From: Mesostigma viride | Taxonomy: Eukaryota; Streptophyta; Mesostigmatophyceae; Mesostigmatales; Mesostigmataceae | DNA: 64,000 bases | Direction of reading: 5' to 3' | Assembly (NCBI GenBank): GCA_009746045.1 | Contig: RPFO01000041.1 | Span: forward strand, 3,577,454-3,641,453 | Shown here: piece after piece, positions 22,142 through 33,032 of the stretch | Numbering within the stretch: the first letter of the stretch is position 1 | Layout of the letters: the number at the start of each line of letters is the position of its first letter | Made by a program: the position numbers and the translations under genes | Notes under the pieces: generated by a model | The model's input: only the letters and a program-made list of their open reading frames with translations | Database searches by the model: none | Told to the model about the DNA's origin: nothing

Positions 22142-23244
22142 CGGGCTTGTATGCGTGGCACGGCGGCATGGGAGCGGGTGTTCCCTTACGATTATGCCCA
22201 GTTCAGCCGGGTTTGGACTTTGGCATCAGGCCACGCAAGCTTTGGGGGTCGACACGGTGTTTACCATTCACGGGCTGCGGCATGGGGGGGCTACCTATGA
22301 TTTTTTGCGGCAGCGCAGCATGGCTGATATTCCGCATCGGGGTCGCTGGCGCAGCAGCAAAACTGTCGCCCACTATGTGGGATTGCACCGGAGCTTGGCC
22401 CTCACCCTTCCTGACGCCCTGGTTCGGGCTATCGCCGCCTGCCCCCCGCGCATTTGGCGGAGCGTCTTTTCTTTGCCTTCCTCTTAAGTTCCCTTCATTC
22501 TTGTCTTATGCGTCCACCGGTTTTTGTTTTGCCCCTGGCTTGGGTCGCCAGGGAGGGATGTAAGGGTAAGGCTAGCCTTTTTGGACATAAAGTGTTCCCA
22601 TGGGTAAGGATGGCCAGTTGAGGGCCACTTCCCGATGTGCTCTACTTATTGTTTTAATAAAGAGTCTGGTTACCTTGGAGTTCCACGGTTAATAGAATCG
22701 GGGTTCTCTGAACATAGTTTCTTTATAGTGATACGGAAGGGGAGCCGCTGATGCTAGGTGAAATAGAGCTGGGTGATGTGATCGTAATAAGGTTGATTAG
22801 GCTTCTAGTGTACGAGTATTACGGATGATATGGCCTAATTGTTGCGGCCCATACCTTGACGGTGTGCTGAGTACCTTGACGACGGATTTTTGCGTCTAGG
22901 TTCTCCTAACAGATCTGTGATTGCGGACGGGTTTGCAACAAGCAATATCTGAAGTAAAACTTGACGGCTAAAACTGTTTAGAGGCCGTTGCCGGAATCTG
23001 GCCGTTGGTAGAGAGCCGTTGGCCTTGAAACACGATAAAAGCTTGCTCACCTAGCTCATGGCGGTCTCTTTTGTTTTCCCACCCGCCCTCCCTGTGTGTT
23101 GCCTGTTTGGGGGTAAGGCTAGCCTTTTTGGACATAAAGTGTTCCCATGGGTAAGGATGGCCAGTTGAGGGCCACTTCCCGATGTGCTCTACTTATTGTT
23201 TTAATAAAGAGTCTGGTTACCTTGGAGTTCCACGGTTAATAGAA

Positions 23245-23951
23245 GAGCTGTTCTCTACTGTGTGCCATGGGTGTTTCATGATGAAATGAAAGTCAGGGAG
23301 TATGCATTGGAATGCCATGCGTCCTGGAATAGTTGTCTCACTTACTGCATGTACGTGTAATCGCTTTGATCCAAGGTTTTGATCTTTCAGAATTTGAAGG
23401 CTGGCCTGCGCGTTGGTAGTCGATCTCGATCATCGATATCATGAATCTCAGTTGACCTCCAACTCAAAGTCAAAGTTCAGCTTTGAGTTGGAGTAAACTT
23501 CTAATTAGATTGGACTAAACTCTTACTTACTTGTTTGAACAGTTTATTTATACTTTCAAAATTTATTTGTGGCTCACTCACCACATGTTTGCTCAAAGAG
23601 TTGCTGGCTACCAAAAAGTACCCTTTGGGCCAAGCACCTGGAACAAAGACCAAATTGCACAGTTCATCAATGTATGGATGTTTCATGAAATCTTCGTGAA
23701 ATGCCTGAGTACCCGCCCTTATGGACCTTGACGCATGCTCAGGGCCGCATCCTTGCAATGCCGAAATGCCCATGCCAGCTGCTTCAGCATCCACCACAAC
23801 GGGTAAGCACTATGTTACGCACCGTGTCAGCAACGGTGCCGTGCCATGGCCTGGTTGCCAAATTGCCTGGTTGGACTATCTGGTGGCATTCATCACCAAG
23901 AGATGATTGCAACCAGATGGGTGGCACACTCATGGTCTTGACCGCCCTTGC
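23245..23951. other. Sequence downstream of GNA1, probable 3' flank
   Basis: It lies between the PAT-like element and the GNA1 stop codon on the minus strand. A 98-residue minus-strand ORF (23797-23501) has no family resemblance and may be chance in the 3' UTR. Confidence 0.35.
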
Positions 23952-26900
23952 CTAGAAGTAGTGCACCATCTGCACCTCCTTCTTGGTGAAACCGCACTTG
24001 GTGTAGAAACCGGTGTTGTTCTCAGCGCAGTCCAGGATCACCTGCATGCCAATGGTGGACGCAAAGGACAAAGCCGCAGCAGCACCCACGTCACAGAATA
24101 TAGCAGACATCCTTCCCCCCTCTTTGACCACCCCAGTCACCACTTCTTCACCCCTTGTCATCAACTCTGATGTTTTGGGAGGTCTCTAAGAACGCCTTGA
24201 CTTATCCAAGATGCAGTGTCACATGCTGGTATAGAGTCGAGGAAATGAGACAGGGCCCTTTGCACTGACACAGTCAATCTGAAAAGGCCGTGAACCATGC
24301 TAGGCCGTTCTGGCATAATGCAAATATCTACTGAATAGCTAATGATATAGTAGTACTACATAAATATTCTTTCCCGAATACCTCTGCCTGCTCTACCGGA
24401 CCAGCATTGGACCTGGCAACTGCCACATTGGCGCCATGTAGCTTGAACGCCTAATAATGTCACCAAGTAGCACCCAGCACGCAACCACCACCCAAATCAT
24501 TACATGAAAGAAGCACTACTGGCCTTGATGGAGCGTGGAGCCGAGCAAAAAGTGAATGGGTAGTTTGCGGCAGCCGCCGCTGCTCTGGTGAGCAGCAAAC
24601 GTTTCTTACACACATACTCTTCCCTCAGCGTACACCGTGCCATACCTTGAAGCGGCCGCCACTGCTAGCCATAGTGAACATGACAGTAGTACTAAGAATG
24701 GCTATAGTGAACATGACAGTAGTACTAAGAATGGCTGTAGTGAACATGACAGTAGTACTAAGAATGGCTGTAGTGAACATGACAGTAGTACTAAGAATGG
24801 CTGTAGTGAACATGACCGTAGTACTAAGAATGGCATCCCCTGTACCAAAACCCATACCCTCTCTCCCACACCACTGCGCAACGCCCTCACCTTGTAGCAG
24901 CCCCCATTAATACCATGGTATCCATGATATATTGATACCAAGGCATCATAGGTATGTTGATTGATAAGCAGCCGCCATTAATACCAACGCACGCCCCCAC
25001 GTCGACGCACGTCCTGTACCCATACCCTCTCCTACACTCGACAAGTGTTTACCTTGTAGCAGCCGAGCCGCTGCGCCGTCTCCTGCAGCGCGTCCACCAG
25101 CCTGCGCGCATCAAGGACGCGCCACATCGCGCCATGGCCCACACGCAACGGGACCCATCCGCCAATAAGTGAATGCAAATAAAAAAGATAGATATGCCGA
25201 TTTAGGCTTTACCTAGACCGGTGGTCCTCCAATGCCTCTAGAAAGTGCCTTGTTGACCATCCCAACACACCACTGGACAGTGGACCAGCCCCCCTTGGGC
25301 CATCCCCTTGAACCCCTCATGCTTTGCCCCCTTGCTGGTGCCGCCCATATGGTACTCGAGTCACGCCCACACAAATACACAGCTTGCCCAGTTGTGGGCA
25401 CCATACGCCTGAATTTGTGTCCTTTAGCCCAGCGGCGCTTTCTGCCAGCTCCCCCCTGGCACCCACGCCTAGACCACTTTTCAATACCCTGAACGGCTGA
25501 ACCCATCGATGGATGTCGTATTGCCCACCCACACTCTGCCCACCCGACATTCGTCCCACGTACACGTTGACCAACTTGACCCACTGGTTTGTTTCACTCT
25601 CTCCTCCAACATTTTCACGATCCTCCCCCCTTGGCCCGCAGCCACACAGCCTGCTCATGAAGTGTACAACGTACACCTTGCCCACGCGCCGACTCCATCA
25701 TGCTTTCCACTCACACTTTGCCCACGTGGCGTCCGCGCATGGCCAGGTCTACCACGATGTCCTCCACATGGCCAACCTGGTAGGGTGGGGGGGGGAGGCA
25801 CAGTGGCAAGGACAGGGTGGGCCGGGCCGAGATCGGATGTCAGCAGCACATGGCGACCACCCAGCGCATGCAAACATGAGTATCACGTGGCACGTGGCAC
25901 ACACAAACAGGATCACGGCGCCCCCGAAAGCCCGCCCCGCTAACAGCTTTGTTTGACAGCTGTGGGTGGGTGGCAGGTGGTGCGATAATGGGGGGTGGGG
26001 CGATCAGGCTGGTTCCCTGTCACGCTGACAACCCTCCCAGCCAAGCTCTGGTATTTCCTCTTAAGGCGTTGCATTTAGTTACACCTATTAATGTTTTGCT
26101 GTTAGGTAAGGTCATGCCCATGCTGTCATCAACCATCCAAACCGCACTGATTCTTCCATAGCCCAAGGGCGACACGGGGCGTCCGCTGGGACATGGGCGG
26201 ACCTTTTCACTATAGCATAATTGTCTTAACTCCTAGTATACTTGAAACTGTTGGCGGGAAACCGGTATACCGTAGAAAAAAAAGCACATTTTGGCGAATT
26301 AATTAATTTTTTGCGTTGAAAGTATCGGTTCTTGGCCCCTGTCGTCCAAATATGGACCATTCCTGGAATGTGACATTCAGATTCGGAGTGCCCTCATCGA
26401 GATCTATCGATTGCACCACTAAAACTTTTGTTTGGACCCCCGGACGTCCTACTTGGTCTGTCTGGACTTTGGCCCATTTGATGCTAAGGGCCCAGCTTAC
26501 AGCCATTTTCACCTGTCTTGTAGCCCCACTATCACTCAACTGAAAACGGACTTTCCGGTATCCAAGGTATGATCCAGGATCCTGTCGCGGAGATCTGTCG
26601 ATTGCGCTACTCAAAATAAAAATCGAACTTGATTTTTGAGCCCCAGTCTACGATAGTAGACCGGTTTCCCGCCAACTGTTTCACTTGCTTTTAAACTATG
26701 TAGTAGACATGCCCGCTCGACATGGCCAAGCAGAGGGCGGGATAAAGGAGGGCTTGTGCTGCGCATGTGTGCTGCGCATGTGTGCTGCGGACCCATGACG
26801 AGGAGGACTCGCACTTCATCTATAAGTGTGCGAGGTGCCACCATATGGTGAGCGCAGGGGGGACAGGTGCTGGGAGGCAGGTCACCCAACCGGACCACAC

Positions 26901-29900
26901 GACCAGACCCATCGTGGGACTGCCCTCGCCGTGTCGCGCTGGCGCACGCTCCATGCCCTCACTGCGCCGCACCCGTGACCAGACAGCCAGCAGCAAGCAT
27001 ACCTGCCAGCAGTAACGTGAGCTCACCGGGCCCCATTCGTTTCCCCTCCCCTTCTCTACAGCGAGCACGTGCCCTCCCCTTGACGAGACAGCGCCTCCTC
27101 ACCGTCCTCCCCTGTCCGACAACCCCCCCCCCCCTATCCGCACTACACCCTCCCCTTGCCGCGCTACACCCTCGCCTTGCTGCCGTCGTGAATGACCTAC
27201 TCGTGTGGCTTCACCCGCCGGACGCGTACTGCGGAAACATCCACCCCCACCTTGTTACCCTCACCACTCTGCAAAAACATGTGCCCTTCCTCTTGCCGCA
27301 CTCACCCACGCCCTCCCCTGTCCGCACTCAGCGAGCGATGCACCCGCCCTCACCTTGCCGCGCTCACATGTATGCGCTCACTCACCTTGCCGCACTCATG
27401 GATGAACTTGAGCTCCACCAGCAGCGTGCCGGCCGCGACGATGGAGCCGGACAACGGGTCTGCCACCATCCGCAACGCAGGATGGGGGGGCCAAAGTGTG
27501 CGGCGCGCAGTAGTTAGAGGCAGCGTAGCCACGACAGTCGGTTTGTCGTGACCGATTTTGAGCCCAGGCAGCATTCTAACGCACAACTGCGACTTCCCAC
27601 TCGGCAGGGGTGTTTTCCACTCCCCAGGCTGTGCCTTCAAGGATCAAGGGCAACCCCTTGGTCATGCGCTGCAACACAAGGACAGAAGGACCCCACGATA
27701 GGCGCACTCACAAGGGATGGGCGGACTCACAAGGGGTGCAACAGGATCCGTGGGCCAACGGAATGAATTAATAATGAATGATCACGTAGCCTGCGTCAGG
27801 TGGGAACCAATAAAGGAGCCTTCGACCCATATACTCAACGAGACGGAGGGAGGGCGCCCTCGACTAACTGCAAGTGCAAGGGATGGGATGTTGGGGCCGG
27901 GACAGGAGACGGCACAGGTGCCCGCCCAGCGGTTCCCTGCACCCAGGGGGTACGGCAGGGGCAACTCGCTGCAAGGGTGCCGCGGGGCAGCTGAGTGGCT
28001 TTTGGCCGGGCCATATGAGAATGCCTGGGGTGCCCGGGCAGGGGCTTTAGCGTTCGATCAAATGGGAAAACGATAAATCAGACGCATGGCAACATCCCAT
28101 TCTCGCATTTCCCGTGGCTTTGGGTTCCTCCGGAGCTTTATCAAGGAAGCGGGTCTACCAAGGGGGCAAGGATGATGCCAATGGAGACACAGGTGCTTCG
28201 AACGCTAGTGCCAGAACACCGTGAAGCATGTCCAACCATTACAGACTATAGTGCTTCGAACGCTGATAACGCATCCAGGGCCCACCCACCATCCCTTCCC
28301 CACCAGGCTGCGCAGGGATGGGCGCACCTTCATGCACAGTACCCCTAACCCTAAAAGTGGACGCACCTTCAAGCAATATATCAGGGGGGGGGACGTCTCA
28401 GCTAAACTGTCCACTCCAAATTAGGTCCGACGTGGCTCTGTCAGATGTGAAGCGAGCTACAAAATCGCCCCGGCACCAGAATTACTACAAAGGTGTGCGC
28501 CAGTGCTTTTGCTAACGGGACTATTTCGTCAACCGGTTGACGAATTTTGAAAATAGTAGTAAAATAGTCAACCATTTTGGGCAATTCGTCAACCACATTC
28601 GTCAACTAACTCGGCAATTCGTCAACCAATTGACGAATATGTTCCGAAGTTCGTCAACCGGTTTGACGAAATGTTTAGGGTATTCGTCAACCACCTAAGT
28701 CCTGAAGGCCAGACCTAAGGTCCAGCGGCGCGGCGTCAGGCCGTCAGCCCGTACCATCTGAATCCTAGGTACGCTGCAGTTGGAGTTGGTTTGGAAAGAC
28801 AGTACGTCAGTACGGTTCAGGACAATGCTCGGGTACCAAAACTGAAGACGAGCAAGGCAGGACTTGAGCCGACGAGGGCATGAAAAAATTATTAACCAGG
28901 CGGTGACATTGCGTATGCTACCTGCTGTTCGGCAGCAAACGTCCATATATTTGCGCGTGGGGAGACTTTTTACGTTATTCTTGACATGTTTTATTAGCGA
29001 TGACGGCCAGGAATGGTTCGAGGCCATGTCCGTGAGGTGGGAGTGACGGCTCCCGCACAGCAGGTAATCTGCGGTTTCGACCTGGTACGTATTAACATGT
29101 TATCGTTTATGCATTACAGTACCAAGTCGTCCTATCGTTTATAAACTAGTTGTAGACATGTAATCGATGGTTTTTGCTTGTCGTTTTGTTGCTTTAGTGC
29201 TTGTACGCGTTCGCTTGTGATGGTAGGGGAATACCACTATGTCACGCAGATTTTGGACCAGATTTGATTGCTAGTAGCTGAGGCTTCAACGAAACCAGTG
29301 AAGTAGCGTTTGGTATTGTCTCTAAACATGGTGGGCTTGATAACGGGGTGCTTTTCCCTGCACAGACATAGCGAGACAAGTGGTTTTCTGGCCACCTCTA
29401 GGCATTACTTCTTGGTTTGCTGGCCCAAGTTATCCTTCTGCTTGTGCGTCCATAGTGCATGCAAGAAACATGAATGGCCGGGGCATGCTTTCATGGAAGC
29501 ATAACCAGGTTAGTTCTTTTGTTTTTTCTATCATTGCCAATCATTGGAATTGCTTTATAGTGTGTTGGATGCATTGATAATGTAGCTCCTTGTGAACCCC
29601 TTCTACGCTTGGTTTTGGGCCTTGGCACAAGCTTTATATTTGTTGTATAGCATGCTGTTGTTATTTTAAAGCTGGAAATGTGTTTGGGAATCCATGTGTG
29701 GCCATCTATGATGTTTTGTGCCACGTTGGAATTGAATGCCTATACGGTAAGCAAAACACCCCAAAATAACTGCACCCGTTATAACGGTCTGAGCTATTAT
29801 GGGCTGTATGCTAGCTAGCCTGTGCAGTTCTATGGCATGTCATGTTGTGAATGCATCTATGGCATGCCTGTGATTATGCAGTTGTCAACAACCACTATGT

Positions 29901-32900
29901 GATATTATGTTTTATCCACATGCATTACATGCGTGTGTGAGGCGTGAGCGGCCTTAAGTTAATTATGAAGAAATAAAGCTTCCTCCTCCCCCCCCCCCAG
30001 GGTTGACGAAGCGCCAAGGCAAATAGTCAACCAGTTTGACGAATTGCCGAGGCAAATAGTCAACCATTTGACGAAGTGCCGAGGCAAATAGTCAACAGTT
30101 TGACGAATGACAAAAACCCTTAGCAAAAGCACTGGTGTGCGCTCAAGTTGGCCTTCTGAAGACGGCGCGAGGAAAATAGAACCGGAGTGCGCTCGACAAA
30201 CAAACCTGGCGTCTGGCTTTCAGGAAAGGTGCGCGCTCACCGTGAGACTAGGTATTGGTCCGGCGCTTTGGCTTACATCCCTGAGTGAGGTACTGGTGGA
30301 CGTACTAACGCACATATACGGTAATTATACGGTACATAATTTATAGGACACGTGGCGAAATTGGGAGTGATCTAGGTGGTGTCAGATACAACTCCTGACT
30401 GTGCCGACTACCTCCCTAGCGAATAGTGCCAGGTTTCACATGGCCAGCGTGCACTCCGTTTCGCCCCGACGGACTGATTATGGCAAGGGTGTACGCTCAG
30501 CAATTTTTCACTTTGGCTGCTGACGGACGGCGCTGGACGGCACAAACAGGTGTGCGCTCAAGTAGCGAAATAGGGGGGTATGCCACCCCCCCTAATACAT
30601 CCTTGACACTGATATTTGGCGCACCTTCGACCACCACAGCATCCCACTATCAACCGGCGCACCTTCAAGCATTCATTACATCCTAACAACCGGCGCACCT
30701 TCAAGCATTCATAACATCCTAACAACCGGCGCACCTTCGATGACGAGGATCTGGTAGTCGTCGCCGCGCGCCTGCATCTGCTGGAAGCGGGCTGAATCAG
30801 CCCCACCCAAAAGAGTGAACCAAATCAAGCGAGACCACCCCAAAAGAGGGAACCAAATGAAGCGAGACCACCCCAAAAGAGTGAACCAAATCAAGCGAGA
30901 CCACCCCAAAAGAGTGAACCAAATCAAGCGAGACCACCCCAAAAGAGTGAACCAAATCAAGCGAGATCACCCACAAGAGTGAACCAAATCATCCACAGCG
31001 GACACACCGGATGTGGACGCATCTGCTGTCGGCGCACCTGTTGTGAATGCACCTATAGCTGCCACGCCTGTTGTTGACACATCCTGCCAAGGGTGCGCTA
31101 ATGCAGATGCCGCGGCGCACACACATGCCCCGTGTGCCTCGCGCGAATGCAAGCAGCGGGGTCCAAAACCAACCCTTTGTGTGTGGCCACCGCACGGGGA
31201 CGCGGCGCACACATGACACGGCGGCACGGCCAGTGCGCGGCATCCCGTGATGAATTAGTTAATTACCGTAGTGGTCAAAATCACTTTGCGACAAACCTAC
31301 TTTGCGACCCAAAAACAGGGTGAAATTTATAGTTTGCGACCCAAAATGAAGGCAAAGTTTTAGGTTTGCGAGCCCATCGACTTGTTTATGGTCAGTGGCA
31401 GGTACTCGATGTTGTAAATTTATAGGCCAGCAGGCTTGACTGCCTGTTGGCCTGCCGGCCTCCCCGCTCTTCTGCCATCGTGCCAAGACAACGTGCATGG
31501 CTGCACAAGCCTAAACCTTTGGCTTTCGCATGACAAGTGACAAAAGGCGCGAAAGTTTTGGCGCCACGCGTTCGTTCTACCTGTCTGCGTGCGGCACGGC
31601 GCAGGCGCGACGCGGTAAGTTTTGAACTTTGCGACCCAAAATGAAGCCCATGAAAAGTAGTTTGCGAGGTCGATTCGCAAAGAGGTTTGTCGCAAAGTGA
31701 TTTTGACCACTACGGTAATTAAAAACACGTAGACTGTACCCGGCGGTTTCCCGTGATGAAAAGCACGTGACTGTGTCAAGTATCCCATGAAACTGATACG
31801 CCCCCCCCCCCCCTGTTGGCAATGGGAAGCAAAAGGACTCGGCCAGGATGGTGTGGGGTGGCTACATGGCCGGCAAGCATGCGGGGACCCCATTGTATAG
31901 TTGTCACATTCGCAACCATACACACACATACACACACACATGGGCGATGCACGGCCATGCTGGCCCACCCCCAGGACGAGCCACCCCGTGCGCCATGGTC
32001 CCCACACATGCGGTTTCATCAGGCAGGGGGATGCCATGGCAAAGCCGAGAGTGGCCACGGTTGTCCGGCCAAGTCGAGTGGATCCATTGACACGCACAAT
32101 AGACCCTTCACAAGGTGGACCCAGTACGCGTACAATAGCAGAGGCGGCATTGGACCACCATTCTAGGATTTGCCCTTTACAAGTGGACCCAGTACGCGCA
32201 CACTAGACCCTTTGCAAGTGGACCATGTATGCGTACAATAGACCCTTTACAAGTGGACCCCATACGTGTACGATAGAGTGCCTAGGGTAACGTATGCCCA
32301 TGCCAGCCACCAGCAACACGAGGTCGCATGGGTCGGGCACCGCACCATGCACAACGGGTAGGCAAACCCCGTGTTTGTGTGCCTGTGCCCACCGGGGGTC
32401 GTCAGAGGGGGCGGGGGCGGGCACCTAACATGTTATATGCCTCGCGCGTGACGGTGCCGGCAGCGGGGGAATGGGTGGCGGGACAACCTAGTCAGGGGGT
32501 GGGGTGGGGTGAGCACCTACCGTTGAAGGCCTCACGTGTGATGGTGCCGACCGTGGTTAGCTGAGAGAGCAGCTCCAGGAACCCTGGGGGGAAGGGGAAG
32601 CGTGGGCGCGACACGTGGCGTGACAAGGGTCGCGTGAGCAGACAAATGCTCTGGCCGCCGTTCGAGGGGGTATGCCCACGGCTTGTTGCCATGTCTGTGC
32701 CAGGCCGACGTCAAGCTCGTGCCTGGCCAGAACCGTCCAAACAGCTGGTCTGGCGGCACGTCTAACTGCATGGCTCGAGAACGACGTAAGCTATTCTGGG
32801 TTCGGAGCTATTGTATGCTAAGGGGTTATGTAGCCTGCACTGAACTAACGACGCGAGCAGAGCACGCGCCCATCTTCTCCAAACAGGCCCTCCTTGGAGG

Positions 32901-33032
32901 CCACTGATTTGACAGTGAAAACAACCACAGACATGAGAAAGACCGTGCAGCCGACACGCACTAGCATAATTCCTCACCCTTATCGAAGTCCTCAAGTTGA
33001 AGCGGCCTGGGAACGTAATCGGTCGACGCCAT
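23952..33032 (-). CDS. GNA1: Glucosamine-6-phosphate N-acetyltransferase, 7 exons
   Basis: It transfers an acetyl group from acetyl-CoA to glucosamine-6-phosphate on the route to UDP-GlcNAc; plant homologues are cytosolic or ER-associated. Exons (minus): 33032-32978, 32583-32521, 30791-30735, 27459-27386, 25776-25715, 25101-25053 and 24041-23952. All junctions are GT-AG with consistent phase and total 450 bp, or 149 residues, a typical plant GNA1 length. GNAT landmarks in order are LELLSQLTTVG (about 21-31), IVAAGTLLVELKFIHECGK (about 64-82), GHVEDIVVD (84-92), the acetyl-CoA loop RGRHVGK (96-102), GCYKVILDC and NNTGFYTKCGF near the end. The start (MASTDYVPRPLQLEDFDK) is the only ATG matching family length. 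Introns are 0.4-3.3 kb and full of repeats. The gene is divergent from the J-protein gene. Confidence 0.92.
24664..24833 (+). repeat. 33-bp minisatellite in GNA1 intron 6
   Basis: About five copies of a 33-bp unit built on GTGAACATGACAGTAGTACT, differing by single bases. There are no spacers, so this is not a CRISPR array. Confidence 0.9.
24848..25064 (-). repeat. Duplicated exon 6 donor region in GNA1 intron 6
   Basis: The last exon bases and donor (GGCTGCTACAAG then GT) at 25064-25052 recur at 24902-24890, 162 bp into the intron. A matching ACCCATACCCTCT flank shows that a longer unit was duplicated. Confidence 0.75.
26243..26683. mobile_element. MITE with long terminal inverted repeats in GNA1 intron 4
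   Basis: The left end begins TGAAACTGTTGGCGGGAAAC; the right end reads as its reverse complement with single mismatches over about 25 bp. Length is about 441 bp with no ORF. I could not define a clear target duplication, so the superfamily is open. Confidence 0.7.
27349..27400 (-). repeat. Duplicated exon 4 donor region in GNA1 intron 4
   Basis: The exon 4 end GAGTGCGGCAAG and its donor GTGAG (27397-27381) recur 32 bp downstream as GAGCGCGGCAAGGTGAG (27365-27349). Weaker copies of the GCGGCAAG core lie near 27293 and 27154. Confidence 0.75.
28501..30134. mobile_element. hAT-like non-autonomous transposon in GNA1 intron 3
   Basis: The terminal inverted repeat is CAGTGCTTTTGCTAA at the left and its complement at the right. 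A perfect 8-bp target duplication GTGTGCGC (28493-28500, 30135-30142) is as expected for hAT elements. Both ends carry many sub-terminal copies of TTCGTCAACC or its complement, the kind of motif hAT transposases bind. No transposase ORF is seen in the 1634 bp. Confidence 0.85.
30618..30740 (-). repeat. 36-bp repeats running into the exon 3 donor of GNA1
   Basis: The junction sequence GAAG-GTGCGCC at the exon 3 end (about 30738-30728) is repeated at about 30702-30692, 30666-30656 and 30628-30618, spaced 36, 36 and 38 bp. The last unit overlaps the exon boundary itself. Confidence 0.85.
30806..30990 (+). repeat. 33-bp minisatellite in GNA1 intron 2
   Basis: Between five and six copies of a 33-bp unit (ACCACCCCAAAAGAGTGAAC and so on) end about 15 bp upstream of the exon 3 acceptor on the minus strand. 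Confidence 0.9.
31263..31718. mobile_element. TTAA-flanked MITE in GNA1 intron 2
   Basis: Perfect inverted ends of about 37 bp begin TTACCGTAGTGGTCAAAATC. They are flanked by TTAA on both sides (31259-31262, 31719-31722), a piggyBac-like target preference. The sub-terminal motif TTTGCGACCCAAAATGAAG appears in both orientations. Length is 456 bp with no ORF. Confidence 0.8.

Larger units (their letters stand above)
16754..22487 (+). pseudogene. RT - RNase H - tyrosine recombinase polyprotein of PAT-like element 3
   Basis: It starts at 16754 (MPLSTTWGRVRSARRR), is cut at 17009 by the nested element and resumes in frame at 18805 (ADLIYGKQNKYEQ). RT shows KSDLVSYYY (motif A) and ITIDDLVV (motif C, IDD in place of YADD). 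RNase H shows ASDASSFGQG, INEKEVRAAV, VDSTAALG and PADGPSRG. The NPGP-containing EGVHPNPGP (20670-20696) sits at the RNase H-recombinase boundary. The recombinase has LRVSEALNL (first Arg), HGLRHGGAT (His-x-x-Arg) and TVAHYVGL (Tyr nucleophile). The first recombinase copy ends abnormally at 21296. The second has the full domain but shifts frame near 22230. Confidence 0.85.
14975..23244 (+). mobile_element. PAT/DIRS-like retrotransposon, family 3 (gag, RT-RNase H, tyrosine recombinase)
   Basis: Split direct repeats: A1 is 14975-15575 (380 bp plus a 221-bp insertion), B1 22564-22697, A2 22698-23077 (380 bp) and B2 23111-23244; B1 and B2 are both 134 bp. Between A1 and B1 lie gag, RT-RNase H and a tyrosine recombinase, as in PAT-type DIRS elements. 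These integrate as circles through the recombinase rather than an integrase, so no target duplication is expected. The copy is damaged by a nested element (17010-18804), gag and recombinase frameshifts and an internal 0.85-kb tandem duplication. I see no methyltransferase domain. Confidence 0.88.

Noticed and set aside
23501-23797. 98-residue minus-strand ORF as a separate gene
   Set aside because: It has no family resemblance or neighbouring signals and lies directly downstream of GNA1; probably 3' UTR or chance.
28325-28365. Telomere-like CCCTAACCCTAAAA
   Set aside because: Only about two imperfect units; no array, so not a telomere remnant that can be supported.
24664-30990. 33-bp direct repeats as CRISPR arrays
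   Set aside because: Units are contiguous without spacers, lie in introns of a eukaryotic gene, and have no cas genes nearby; they are minisatellites.
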